Assembly: GCA_002436415.1 (NCBI GenBank)
Contig: DJMA01000028.1
Coordinates: forward strand, 145,601-209,600
Length of the DNA stretch: 64,000 bases
Reading direction: 5' to 3'
From: Bdellovibrionaceae bacterium UBA6502
GTDB lineage: Bacteria > Bdellovibrionota > Bdellovibrionia > Bdellovibrionales > UBA840
The notes below the pieces were generated by a model. It worked only from the letters and a program-made list of their open reading frames with translations. It was not told the DNA's origin and did no database searches. Shown here piece after piece: positions 18,373 to 26,725 of this stretch. Positions within the stretch are counted from its first letter, which is position 1. Every line of letters starts with the position of its first letter. The position numbers and the translations under genes were made by a program.

Positions 18373-18969
18373 TTAGTTCGTATTAAAAAAGATGTCTTCA
18401 AAGTGGTGTAAAACTACTGAGAATGGATTACCAAGGTAGGTGTAGGCCTCAACAAGGGCCGACGCCACCAATATCACAGCCACACAAACAGAAAAAGTCT
18501 TAAGCACCCAAATGGTAGATCGCACGTCTTGAACCTTCAAATCGTGAATGACTTTTTCTACTCGTTTCAGAGTGTTATTTAACTCATCAAAATATCCAAA
18601 TACTTGTTCATGAACTTTCTTTTGCTGCCCCGCTGGTAATTGGTCAAAATTGGGGATGCTTTTATGCTCTTCAATGGCTTCAATCAATTGAATTATGTAG
18701 CGGAAATACCTAGAAGATTTCACCTCAAAAAACGGCATCTTACGGTTTTTCTCCTCACGGAAAGCTTCTATCTCAGCCAATACAGCTCGATACTTTCCCC
18801 CAGACACCATGGTTAAGATATCATGCCTAAAGCCTTCCGTGTTTTTATGGTCGGCGTATTCCTTCGCAATATAGCTCTGCAAATTTTCTGGTTCATTCTG
18901 CACCAGCTCTAAATTTGCTCCAGAACTTTCAATCTCTTGTTCATTTAGGTTTTCTGCTGCTTCTGCCAT
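18373..18969 (-). CDS. Tail-anchored-type membrane protein, unknown
   Basis: The 198-residue protein has an acidic N terminus (AENLNEQEIES), a mostly helical charged body and one hydrophobic segment near the C terminus (VLKTFSVCVAVILVASALVE, ~154-173), followed by ~25 residues. No signal peptide is present. This places the body in the cytoplasm, with the C-terminal helix in the inner membrane. I recognise no family. A FliA-like promoter pattern lies immediately upstream, so expression with motility genes is possible. Its stop codon is adjacent to that of the VKOR-DsbA gene on the other strand, with no terminator between them. Confidence 0.7.
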   Translation of the reverse strand: MAEAAENLNEQEIESSGANLELVQNEPENLQSYIAKEYADHKNTEGFRHDILTMVSGGKYRAVLAEIEAFREEKNRKMPFFEVKSSRYFRYIIQLIEAIEEHKSIPNFDQLPAGQQKKVHEQVFGYFDELNNTLKRVEKVIHDLKVQDVRSTIWVLKTFSVCVAVILVASALVEAYTYLGNPFSVVLHHFEDIFFNTN

Positions 18970-18975
18970 ACTTAA

Positions 18976-19003
18976 GTATCGGCCTGGACTTTGGTGGACT
19001 TAA
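18976..19003 (-). promoter_or_regulatory. Candidate FliA-like promoter abutting the start of the tail-anchored protein gene
   Basis: On the minus strand, TTAAGTCC (18996-19003), 12 bases and GCCGATAC (18976-18983) match sigma-28 well in the -10 element. The -10 element ends seven bases before the A of the ATG at 18969. Transcription would begin at or next to the start codon, and no Shine-Dalgarno is present there. Confidence 0.45.
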
Positions 19004-19145
19004 AGAAAGATTCCAAGACCTAAGTAAGCTAGACCATAGACTTGTATCAGGCTAGGACAGCGGCTTTGAACGACCTTCGTCTTGCAAATAACCAGACTTT
19101 TGCCACAATATAAATAGCGAGATCCACGCAAGGAGTGCAAAGGTC

Positions 19146-20627
19146 ATGAAAAAAAATATTTACGAACATATCGCAACACCGGACCAAATCCCGAACACCA
19201 TAAAAGAGCCTGAAAACCAGGATCTAAGCTACTCCTTAACCGAATTCTCAAAACAAAACAAAGAGCTTACAGCAAGACTCAGCGTACAATTAAGACGCAA
19301 CGGAGAACTAGAGCTACAGATTAAAAAGCTGAGCAACAGCATACAAATCTTAAAGCAACAAAACGAAGAAATCTCAAACAATTCTCTAAAAAACAGAGAA
19401 CTAGCAAAGCTCAATGCTGAAGAGCTATTCGCAAAAGAAGAAGCTTTTAAAAAGGCAGAGATTGAACTGGGTGAGCTAAGCATAGCACACCGTCAGCTCA
19501 AAGAAAAACATGAACAAAGAACCTCCGAAGTTGAAAAACGACTGAAAAGATTTGTTAAATATCGTAAAAAAATACAAAGGGAAATTCGCCCTCTTGTGAA
19601 TCGTCTTTATGAGCAAAATTACGCCCTTCTTCAACAAGTGGCTGAGGCACAAAAAGATCGTGCTATCACGGCGGAACAAAAACAAAACATCGAAAATCAG
19701 ATGAAGCGCCTCGAAGGCAAGCACCATAAAAAAATACTTGCTGCCGCAGACTTGCAAGAGGAAATCATTAGCACCTACGAAATGGAGCTAAAGCAAATTC
19801 AAAATCTCTTAGACCAAAGAGATGTTGAACTTAGTCACTCCGAAGAAAAACGTAGGTATTTAGAGACTTATCGCGATAAATACGTAGTGATGGAAAACAA
19901 AGCCATTGCGGCAGAAAGAGTTCGTTTCGAAACCGAAAGAAAGTACGACGAAAAAATCAGCGAACTCAGAACCTATATTCTTGAATTAAAAGAAAAACAC
20001 AAACAAGAAGATGAGGACTACGAAAAACAGCAAAGTTTAATTGAAAAACTGCGTGCTGAAAACCATGAATTAAGCACAAAATACTTTGAAGCAGCTAGTA
20101 AATCCAGTAGCGTTCGAGGGGAAAATCAAGCCAACTATGTGCAATGGCAAAAAGAAAAAAGTAAAAATAAAAAGTTAAACGAAGAGCTTTTAGAGCAGTT
20201 GGCAAGAATTAATCAATTAGAAAAAGAAAATTCTAAATTGAGAGCATCTGTCGAAAAACTAAGCCCTCCACCGCAAATTCCTGCTGCCTTGCCAGAAGAC
20301 TTAATAAGCTCTGAAAAAACAGAGCCCGTTGCAAAAAACTTTTCTACAGATAAGCAAGAGACTTACAGCTTTAAAGCTGATGATTTAAAGCTTCCAGACT
20401 TTATAGAAGACGACGAAGACAGTGAATCTTTTGTTATTTTAAGCGAGGCGGAAAACAAGGTGGAAGCCTTAGAAATAAACTCTCCACTAGCTATGAACGA
20501 AAAAGCAAAAGAAGAAAAAACCAAAATTGATTATACCAACCTTGGTTTTGATGAATTTGAAGAAATCGATAAATTGATTCGCGAAATCGAAACTGGTTAC
20601 CCGGTTAGAACTAAAGACATCGACTAA
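19146..20627 (+). CDS. Coiled-coil protein with acidic C-terminal tail, unknown
   Basis: Residues ~30-370 of 493 are heptad-rich (KQNKELTARLSVQLRRNGEL, VEKRLKRFVKYRKKIQREIR). A Pro-containing hinge follows (KLSPPPQIPAALPED), then an acidic disordered region (FIEDDEDSESF) and a short conserved-looking end (TNLGFDEFEEIDKLIREIE). There is no signal peptide or membrane segment. The terminal acidic motif could be a partner-binding peptide. The start at ATG 19146 is preceded by AAGGAG and AAAGG. The gene ends with a four-base tail-to-tail overlap with the DUF3419-like gene. No family was recognised; a structural or polar scaffold role is only a guess. Confidence 0.75.
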   Translation: MKKNIYEHIATPDQIPNTIKEPENQDLSYSLTEFSKQNKELTARLSVQLRRNGELELQIKKLSNSIQILKQQNEEISNNSLKNRELAKLNAEELFAKEEAFKKAEIELGELSIAHRQLKEKHEQRTSEVEKRLKRFVKYRKKIQREIRPLVNRLYEQNYALLQQVAEAQKDRAITAEQKQNIENQMKRLEGKHHKKILAAADLQEEIISTYEMELKQIQNLLDQRDVELSHSEEKRRYLETYRDKYVVMENKAIAAERVRFETERKYDEKISELRTYILELKEKHKQEDEDYEKQQSLIEKLRAENHELSTKYFEAASKSSSVRGENQANYVQWQKEKSKNKKLNEELLEQLARINQLEKENSKLRASVEKLSPPPQIPAALPEDLISSEKTEPVAKNFSTDKQETYSFKADDLKLPDFIEDDEDSESFVILSEAENKVEALEINSPLAMNEKAKEEKTKIDYTNLGFDEFEEIDKLIREIETGYPVRTKDID

Positions 20628-21574
20628 GTTTCTTTGATTGCAATTGCCTGGTGGCTATAGAGAAAGCTTTTATCTTGCTTCAAAAGCTCCTCCCCCCAGG
20701 CTCGATCGATCTTAAAATCAGATTTTAAAGAATCCACAAAAGGATCCTCATCTCTTAGGGTCCTTAAAATAATCACAGCTCCCTTTTCCAAGCGTGTTTT
20801 CAAAACAGCCTCTAGCTTCTTAGCCTCATCTCTATCTAAAAAATCCACATAGTTACCCAGCGACAAAAGCTGATAAGATTCAATCTCCAAATCCCACAGT
20901 TCCGAATGGAAAATTTCAAAATTCTTCACAGAGTCCCAAGATTTAAAATCGAGATATGGAGGGTATGCGTTTTCGTCATACTCTCCTTTAAACAAATGCT
21001 TCAAAAACCAATTGGACGAGCGGTCTTCTCTAAGTAACAGACTCTCTATGTTCTTTCGCACAAAGCCACAAGAATCCTCTGACCATTGGCCACCCACAAT
21101 TGCCTCTAAGCTTTCTCTAGCAAAAAACATTTCGAAAGCCCTTTGCCAAGCCAGAGTAGAAAACATATCGTTTAGGATCTTTTGTTTTTCTACTTCCTCT
21201 GACTCCCAGAACCTTTCTGTAAAAGAGTCATGTTCCAGAATTATTTCATAAACAAAACGTCTAAAAATTCGCAACAAACTTTCGTAACGCCCACATTGAT
21301 TCAAACCAACTTGTTCCGCGCTTAAATAATTAAGTCGATCCAGGTCATTTCTTTTTAAAGCAGATAATTTACTTTTTAAATGATCCAACTCTACGATATC
21401 AGCATCAAAACAGTCTAATTGTAGATTAGGATGGGCCGCCAATAAATTTAAAAAATTGCAGCCTCCCCCGGCTTTGAGTAAAACTTTTTGGGCGCCAAAT
21501 TTTTCTATGACTTTTGCTTCCGTTAAAAAATCATCGGCAGCAGAGGCGAATTTCAAGGGATTGGTTTGAAACAA
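20624..21574 (-). CDS. DUF3419/BtaA-like SAM-dependent protein
   Basis: The 316-residue sequence resembles the DUF3419 family, to which BtaA belongs. BtaA transfers the 3-amino-3-carboxypropyl group of SAM to diacylglycerol in betaine-lipid synthesis. Visible are the SAM-fold strand and loop LLKAGGGCNFLNLLAA (~30-46), then CFDADIVELDHLKSKLSAL, where family members have a D-N-P-Q-type segment. Later come ESYQLLSLGNYVDFLDRDEA and GAVIILRTL, which fit the second half of a methyltransferase fold. No BtaB-type methyltransferase is adjacent, so the product is uncertain. The only plausible start is the TTG at 21574, with GGAG six bases before it. That site lies within the terminator stem of the upstream STAS gene. 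Confidence 0.55.
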   Translation of the reverse strand: MFQTNPLKFASAADDFLTEAKVIEKFGAQKVLLKAGGGCNFLNLLAAHPNLQLDCFDADIVELDHLKSKLSALKRNDLDRLNYLSAEQVGLNQCGRYESLLRIFRRFVYEIILEHDSFTERFWESEEVEKQKILNDMFSTLAWQRAFEMFFARESLEAIVGGQWSEDSCGFVRKNIESLLLREDRSSNWFLKHLFKGEYDENAYPPYLDFKSWDSVKNFEIFHSELWDLEIESYQLLSLGNYVDFLDRDEAKKLEAVLKTRLEKGAVIILRTLRDEDPFVDSLKSDFKIDRAWGEELLKQDKSFLYSHQAIAIKET

Positions 21575-21576
21575 AA

Positions 21577-21603
21577 AAGGCTCCTTTTTTAATTGGGAGC
21601 CTT
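21577..21603 (-). terminator. Intrinsic terminator after the STAS gene, overlapping the next ribosome site
   Basis: Read on the minus strand, AAGGCTCC and GGAGCCTT form an 8-bp stem around a 10-base AT loop, followed by a run of T. It lies 11 bases after the STAS gene stop. The 3' arm also supplies GGAG, the apparent Shine-Dalgarno of the DUF3419-like gene, whose TTG start lies within the T tract. Confidence 0.75.
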
Positions 21604-21613
21604 GTTTTTATAA

Positions 21614-22117
21614 TTAATCTTCTGTGTTAGCAACTCCGAAGCCCGAAAACCTCGGGTAATTGACCTTATCAGGCCTGGCATCCAGCGTAGTGCCTGTTGG
21701 GTAGGCACGGCCAATTGGTTCTTCTGTGCCAGTCATCTGCATTGGCTTTTGGTAAGAGCTTCCTACCATATCTTCTGAAAATACATTTTTAACACTAAAA
21801 GATTTTAGCGCCATAAACTCACTATCGTAATAATCAAAGCTATTACCGATTAGATTACTAATGCACTTTCTAAACTCTAGGCCCATACAACAAACCTTTG
21901 GACGCACACTACTTCTCTTTGCCAAGTTTTCAATGGCGGAGAAAAAAGAGGTTATACCGCTGCTTCCTACGAAACTAAGACCATCAAAATTGAAGACCAC
22001 CTTCTCATCCAATAACTGAGCACAAACAGCGTTGAAGCGATCTACTTCTTCATAGCTTAAATGACCAAATATATGAATGATATTGATATCGCCGTCTTTT
22101 CTAAGTCTAGCTTCCAT
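21614..22117 (-). CDS. STAS-domain protein (anti-sigma-factor antagonist type)
   Basis: Residues 1-110 of 167 form a STAS domain: strands LRKDGDINIIHIFGHLS, then VVFNFDGLSFVGSSGITSFF. Ser52/Ser53 occupy the position phosphorylated in SpoIIAA-like antagonists (DSSG/GSSG). CCMGLEFRKCISNL is the usual third strand and helix. A ~55-residue Pro/Gly-rich extension follows that is not part of the domain and looks disordered. No partner anti-sigma kinase lies nearby. A strong GGGGGAG ribosome site precedes the ATG at 22117, and the gene ends in a good terminator. Confidence 0.85.
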   Translation of the reverse strand: MEARLRKDGDINIIHIFGHLSYEEVDRFNAVCAQLLDEKVVFNFDGLSFVGSSGITSFFSAIENLAKRSSVRPKVCCMGLEFRKCISNLIGNSFDYYDSEFMALKSFSVKNVFSEDMVGSSYQKPMQMTGTEEPIGRAYPTGTTLDARPDKVNYPRFSGFGVANTED

Positions 22118-22154
22118 TCGACTCCCCCGTCCCTGTAATATTAATAATTTGTGA

Positions 22155-22174
22155 GCTTGGCTTGATCGCCAAGC
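22155..22174. promoter_or_regulatory. Perfect inverted repeat between divergent STAS and rsmI genes
   Basis: GCTTGGC (22155-22161) and GCCAAGC (22168-22174) pair around a 6-base loop. It lies between divergent genes and has no T tract, so it is not a terminator for either. It may be an operator or the base of a leader hairpin. Confidence 0.35.
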
Positions 22175-22257
22175 GGTATCTAATTATTATACAAGAATGT
22201 GAAGCCACTTACAATCGGCCCTAAGGCCTGGGTCTCATATTGAACAGGAAACAAAGC

Positions 22258-23115
22258 ATGCAAAACTATACTGGTCGAATATCCATTGTTGCCCTACCTA
22301 TTGGAAATGACTTAGATATTTCAAATCGAGCAAAATTAATTTTAGAAGAAGCCGATGTAATCGCAGCGGAAGATACCAGAATTCTTAAAAATTTAGGTCA
22401 AAAGTTGTGTATCAATATGAAACAACTTATCAGCCATCACGCTCACAACGAGACAGAAAGTCTTGATGGAATTAAAGACTTATTGGCTAATGGTAAGCAC
22501 ATAGCATTGGTTAGCGATGCAGGCACTCCTAATGTGAGCGATCCTGGCTTTAAATTGTTACGCTTTTGTTTCGAGAACCAAGTTGAAATCACAGCACTCC
22601 CAGGAGCGAGCGCCCTCACTTGTAGTTTGAGCCTAAATCCCATCGGCGGTACGGACCATTACTTCGGCGCCTTTTTACCGAACAAACAGTCCGAGAGACT
22701 TAAAAAACTAAATTCCCTTAAAGCCATGACTGGTATCTGTTCAAAAGCAGTATTTTTTGAAAGTCCTCATCGATTGATCGAGTCTCTAAAAGACATCAAC
22801 GCAAGCCTTGGAAACCCTATTCTATTCATCTCAAGAGAACTTACTAAAACCTATGAAAGCTTCTATTTTGATCGAGCCGAAATACTAGTAAAACACTTTC
22901 AAGAAAATAGTCCTAAGGGAGAGTTTGTTATAAGTATCGACTTATCAGAGTTTAGTAGTCAGATAGAACTTAGCGAAGACCAGATTAGAAAACAAATTAA
23001 AGAGCAGCTTTTAACCGGCAGCTCCAGTAAAGACATTCAAAAAAAACTCCTAGACCAAAGCAAGCTTAGCAAAAAAGAAATCTATGCATTGATCCAAGAA
23101 GAAAAGGCAAAATAA
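22258..23115 (+). CDS. rsmI: 16S rRNA (cytidine1402-2'-O)-methyltransferase RsmI
   Basis: RsmI methylates the ribose of C1402 in 16S rRNA. The tetrapyrrole-methylase-type fold is evident: ISIVALPIGNDLDISNRA at the start, EEADVIAAEDTRILKNL, LVSDAGTPNVSDPGFKL, TALPGASALTCSLSL and KAVFFESPHRLIESL. The glycine-rich PIGN motif varies slightly from the usual PIGNLxD. The ATG at 22258 (285 residues, with AGGAAA upstream) is chosen over a TTG at 22240. The gene stands alone between the STAS gene (divergent) and the cyclase gene downstream. Confidence 0.95.
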   Translation: MQNYTGRISIVALPIGNDLDISNRAKLILEEADVIAAEDTRILKNLGQKLCINMKQLISHHAHNETESLDGIKDLLANGKHIALVSDAGTPNVSDPGFKLLRFCFENQVEITALPGASALTCSLSLNPIGGTDHYFGAFLPNKQSERLKKLNSLKAMTGICSKAVFFESPHRLIESLKDINASLGNPILFISRELTKTYESFYFDRAEILVKHFQENSPKGEFVISIDLSEFSSQIELSEDQIRKQIKEQLLTGSSSKDIQKKLLDQSKLSKKEIYALIQEEKAK

Positions 23116-23117
23116 AC

Positions 23118-23145
23118 TAATTAATGACTGAAAATCCTCCGATAA
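23118..23145 (+). promoter_or_regulatory. Candidate FliA-like promoter of the cyclase gene
   Basis: TCCGATAA (23138-23145) is a near-perfect sigma-28 -10 element. The matching -35 position (TAATTAAT, 23118-23125, 12-base spacer) agrees poorly. The site lies 31 bases before the cyclase start codon. Confidence 0.3.
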
Positions 23146-23176
23146 CTTAGCAAAGAAACAGCAAGGATTTTACAGC

Positions 23177-25858
23177 ATGAAATTAAAAAAATACTTCTTC
23201 AAGCTCATTGAGCTGACCGCTTTTAAATTAGGAATAATTATCTGCATTGCCTTCTATATAGTGTCCAACCGCTATTACAGAATTAAAGACGCAAGTTTAA
23301 TGAAATACCAAGATGACCTAAGCGTTCATGCCATCCTTGAAAACTTTCACCAACGCTCTGTTGACCTAAAACTTTTAGCGCGTGGCCCAGAAGAGAGAGA
23401 CTCAAAACTTGCGATCTTAGCCATTGATGAGAAATCCGTAGAAAAATTTGGTAGATGGCCATGGTCAAGAACCATCATCGCCGAAGCCATTGAAAAAATA
23501 TTTGAACATGATGCTGCGGTACTTGCTTTTGATGTTATCTTCTCTGAACCCGACAACAACCAAGCCATTCGATCTTTAAACAAACTCGCAAAACAAACCA
23601 ATTTATCAGAAGAACAAAAACTCTTTGTAGAAAAAGAGTTAATTGAAGCAAACTCTGATATCCGCCTAGCCCAAGCCATTGAAAAATATTCGGATCGAAT
23701 TATCATGGGAACTTATTTTGATAATCTCATGTTCAACTTAGACACCTACCAAGAAAAATGCGCACAAATTGCTTTCTCAAAAACCAAAGAGTCTGAATTT
23801 TTATCGCAAGAAGACATCCCAATGGCAGCACTCGATCAAGTGGAAATTGATTTACCCGAAAGCCTCTATGACTTTCTCGATGAAACTTTTGACGAAATTA
23901 CAGCCGAACTAGACGAGAAAAAAAGTTTTGAAAAAAACAGTGACCGTCTCCAAGCCATTCGCCAAAGTCACTTAGAGTATTGCGCTAAATGGCTATATGA
24001 AGATCATGACCCTTACCTTGAAAAACTCAAAGAGACTTGGCCAGAGATTGCCGAAGAAGAGGAATTAGAATTGTCTTTTGAGGAGTGGAAAAACGAACTC
24101 CTACAGAACTCAGCACAGAACCTTGTTAATATGAGTGGTAGACTTTGGATGAACATTCCAATGATTTCAGAAAAAGCCAAACACACTGCCTACTTCAACG
24201 CCTTCCAAGACCCAGACGGCACCATTCGAAAAAATCATTTGGTCTATCGCTATGGAAACACCTATATGCCAGCCATGGGTCTTAAAGCGGTAATGGTGGT
24301 CAAAAGAAATGGTGTTCTTATTAACGTAGAAAGAAATCCATACAACTACTTTCTAAAAGGAGTGAAAGAAATTACTTTCACTGATCAAGATGGTTCACCC
24401 ACTACAACAATCCCTGTGGACTTCGAGGGAGCTTTGCCCATCAACTACTCGGGACCACAAAAGATGTTTGCCTACCTAAGCATCTCGGAGCTTTTCAATG
24501 GCAAAGACACAATGATCATTGAACAAAGAAAAAACTCTCGGGTAGAAGAAATTGAAGTAAACAAAGCGGAATTCATCAAAGACAGAATTTTTCTCGTCGG
24601 TGCTACAGCTACAGGAATTTATGATTTACGTGTAACTCCCTTTGAAGAAAATTTCCCTGGTCCCGAAACCCATGTAAATATCATGGACAACCTACTCCGT
24701 GGTGACTTTTTAAAAAACCACCAAGATGAACCTCCTTATATGCTAGGATTTATTCTTATCAGTGGCCTTCTTTTGAGTTTTGCAATCAGCCAACTTGGCG
24801 CTCTATCTGGCTTATTGGTTTCCATTGCATTGATTGGCGGGATGATCTACTTAGATTTCCTACTGCTGTTTTCACAGGGAATTGTTGTCAGCATTATTTT
24901 ACCGCTTCTACTTTTTAGTTTCTTATATGTAAGTTTGACCTTCTTCAAATACTTTACCGAAGAAAAGAAAAAGAAAGAACTCAAAGGAACCTTTCAAAAG
25001 TACGTTTCACCAGCCATTGTGGATGAAGTACTCAAAGACCCGGAAAACATTCAACTCGGTGGAAGAAAAGAAAGAATGACAGTTCTTTTTAGTGACATTC
25101 GCGGTTTTACCACAATTTCGGAACAACTCGACCCATCCGCTTTGAGTGATCTACTAAACAGCTACCTTACCCCTATGACGGATTTAGTTTTTGCAAACAA
25201 AGGAACTTTGGACAAATATATGGGTGATGCTGTAATGGCATTTTTCGGCGCCCCGATTAGCTACCCTAACCACGCGAGCATGGGAGTAAAATGTGCCCTA
25301 GAAATGCTTGAAAAACTAAAAGAGCTTCAAGCCCAATACAAAGAACAAGGCCTTCCTGACATTGATGTTGGTATTGGCTTAAACACCGGTGATATGTCTG
25401 TAGGAAACATGGGCAGTGAAACCGTTCGCTCTTATACAGTGATGGGCGATGCGGTTAACTTAGGCTCACGACTAGAGGGTATCAACAAACAATATGGTAC
25501 AAGAATCATCATTTCAGAATTTACCTACCAAGACATCCTAGAATCTAATTTGTACGTTTGTCGTGAAATTGATTGGGTGAAGGTAAAGGGAAAACTAGAG
25601 CCTGTGAAAATCTATGAAGTGGTAAATTTTCAATCTAAAATCAGTGATGATAAACTCAAATGTGTGAACAAATTTAAGGAAGCTTTCGAGCTTTATCACG
25701 AAAAACGCTTTAGTGAGGCAATCGAAATCCTTAAAGAAGCCTTGAGCATTGACCCTGAAGATGGTCCAAGCTTGCTTTATATGGAACGAACAGAAAACTA
25801 CCTACAAAACCCACCTCCAGAAGATTGGGATGGAGTTTTCACTATGACAACAAAATAA
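23177..25858 (+). CDS. CHASE2-domain adenylate/guanylate cyclase (class III)
   Basis: This is a membrane sensor that makes a cyclic nucleotide. One N-terminal membrane helix (~17-31) is followed by an extracytoplasmic CHASE2 domain (~35-515; LAIDEKSVEKFGRWPWSR, AVLAFDVIFSEPD). Three membrane helices follow (~517-600), then a class III catalytic domain (~620-815). The metal aspartates are in VLFSDIRGFTTIS (~638) and DKYMGDAVMAFFGAP (~678), the GLNTGDMSVGNMGS loop is near 733 and NLGSRLEGIN near 760. A TPR-like tail (~840-880) ends the protein. The CHASE2 insert (~190-310) is unusually long and acidic. A cyclic-nucleotide phosphodiesterase-like gene follows, suggesting a synthesis/degradation pair. 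Whether the product is cAMP or cGMP cannot be read with confidence. Confidence 0.93.
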   Translation: MKLKKYFFKLIELTAFKLGIIICIAFYIVSNRYYRIKDASLMKYQDDLSVHAILENFHQRSVDLKLLARGPEERDSKLAILAIDEKSVEKFGRWPWSRTIIAEAIEKIFEHDAAVLAFDVIFSEPDNNQAIRSLNKLAKQTNLSEEQKLFVEKELIEANSDIRLAQAIEKYSDRIIMGTYFDNLMFNLDTYQEKCAQIAFSKTKESEFLSQEDIPMAALDQVEIDLPESLYDFLDETFDEITAELDEKKSFEKNSDRLQAIRQSHLEYCAKWLYEDHDPYLEKLKETWPEIAEEEELELSFEEWKNELLQNSAQNLVNMSGRLWMNIPMISEKAKHTAYFNAFQDPDGTIRKNHLVYRYGNTYMPAMGLKAVMVVKRNGVLINVERNPYNYFLKGVKEITFTDQDGSPTTTIPVDFEGALPINYSGPQKMFAYLSISELFNGKDTMIIEQRKNSRVEEIEVNKAEFIKDRIFLVGATATGIYDLRVTPFEENFPGPETHVNIMDNLLRGDFLKNHQDEPPYMLGFILISGLLLSFAISQLGALSGLLVSIALIGGMIYLDFLLLFSQGIVVSIILPLLLFSFLYVSLTFFKYFTEEKKKKELKGTFQKYVSPAIVDEVLKDPENIQLGGRKERMTVLFSDIRGFTTISEQLDPSALSDLLNSYLTPMTDLVFANKGTLDKYMGDAVMAFFGAPISYPNHASMGVKCALEMLEKLKELQAQYKEQGLPDIDVGIGLNTGDMSVGNMGSETVRSYTVMGDAVNLGSRLEGINKQYGTRIIISEFTYQDILESNLYVCREIDWVKVKGKLEPVKIYEVVNFQSKISDDKLKCVNKFKEAFELYHEKRFSEAIEILKEALSIDPEDGPSLLYMERTENYLQNPPPEDWDGVFTMTTK

Positions 25859-25879
25859 TGCAAACTTAATAAGCAAAGG

Positions 25880-25897
25880 CCTAAGCAAATGCTTAGG
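25880..25897. other. Hairpin between cyclase and phosphodiesterase-like genes
   Basis: CCTAAGC (25880-25886), loop AAAT and GCTTAGG (25891-25897) form a 7-bp stem 22 bases past the cyclase stop. No T tract follows, so it is a weak terminator at best. It may instead limit read-through or protect the mRNA 3' end. It covers an upstream ATG (25889), which argues against using that codon as a start. Confidence 0.45.
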
Positions 25898-25957
25898 CGA
25901 GGCCCTTTCCAATTACTAATGCTTTACAGAAACAGATCACTGGGCCAAAATAGCTGT

Positions 25958-26725
25958 ATGAATATTCGTGCCATTGGAGCTAGCGGAGGCGTTTCTGCTG
26001 GTTATAAAACTACTTGTTATCTCATCGGTGAAGACCTTCTATTGGATTGCGGTGCAGCTGCCACTGGCCTTGATTTAGAAGAGCAAAAAAATATAACGGA
26101 CATTCTAATCACTCACCCACATTTGGATCACATCAAAGACATTGCGTTTTTGATAGACAATACTTTTAATCCAGCTCGTAAAAAACTTAAGCTACACTCT
26201 AGCTCTGCAATTTTAAAAGACATTCAGGAAAATTTTTTCAACAACAAAATATGGCCTGATTTTTCAAAAATACCCAGTCAAAAAAATGTAAAGGGATCAG
26301 AGCTTTTGGTTTACGAGGCCTTTACTGGCGAAAAAGCTTTAAACAATTACCAAGTGAAAATGGTGGATGTAAATCACCCAGGCAATGCCGTTGGTTTTTT
26401 ATTGAGCAGTGATGACACCGATGTTTTATTTACAGGAGACAGCTCGGTAACGGATGAGATTTGGCAACTTGGCAAAAGCGCTAAAAACTTAAAAGCTGTA
26501 TTTACCGAAATAAGTTTTCCTAACAATATGGAACAACTTGCCATAGACAGCGGCCATTATACGATCAATCTACTTCTCGAAGACATTAAAAAACTTGGTA
26601 TAGAAACACCGGTTTACATCAACCACTTCAAACCTCAATTTTTTCAAGCTCTGGTTGAAGAGTTTCATAAACTTGCGCCATCAAACTGGATTCTGCTCCA
26701 TCAAAATCATGAAATCAATTTGTAA
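25958..26725 (+). CDS. Metallo-beta-lactamase-fold protein, class-II cyclic-nucleotide phosphodiesterase type
   Basis: The 255-residue protein has the HxHxDH zinc motif (His53-His58, THPHLDH). Further ligands are VNHPGN, FTGDSS and INHFKP. The HPHLDHIKD segment, together with the FTEISFPN segment, matches the class-II cAMP phosphodiesterase pattern (yeast PDE1, bacterial CpdP) better than generic MBL hydrolases. The location directly after a nucleotide cyclase supports hydrolysis of that cyclase's product, which is an inference. The start at ATG 25958 places the first strand (MNIRAIGASGG) correctly. An upstream in-frame ATG at 25889 would add 23 residues that fit no fold. The 3' end overlaps lptD by 17 bases. 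Confidence 0.8.
   Translation: MNIRAIGASGGVSAGYKTTCYLIGEDLLLDCGAAATGLDLEEQKNITDILITHPHLDHIKDIAFLIDNTFNPARKKLKLHSSSAILKDIQENFFNNKIWPDFSKIPSQKNVKGSELLVYEAFTGEKALNNYQVKMVDVNHPGNAVGFLLSSDDTDVLFTGDSSVTDEIWQLGKSAKNLKAVFTEISFPNNMEQLAIDSGHYTINLLLEDIKKLGIETPVYINHFKPQFFQALVEEFHKLAPSNWILLHQNHEINL

Noticed and set aside
19229..19757. Two minus-strand ORFs rich in Ser, Phe and Leu
   Set aside because: These are shadows of the Glu/Lys-rich coiled-coil gene on the plus strand, and they read as low-complexity sequence.
22155..22174. Terminator between STAS and rsmI genes
   Set aside because: The flanking genes are divergent, so no transcript should end here, and no T tract follows the stem.
25889..25957. 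N-terminal extension of the phosphodiesterase-like protein
   Set aside because: The upstream ATG lies inside a hairpin and the added residues do not fit the MBL fold.
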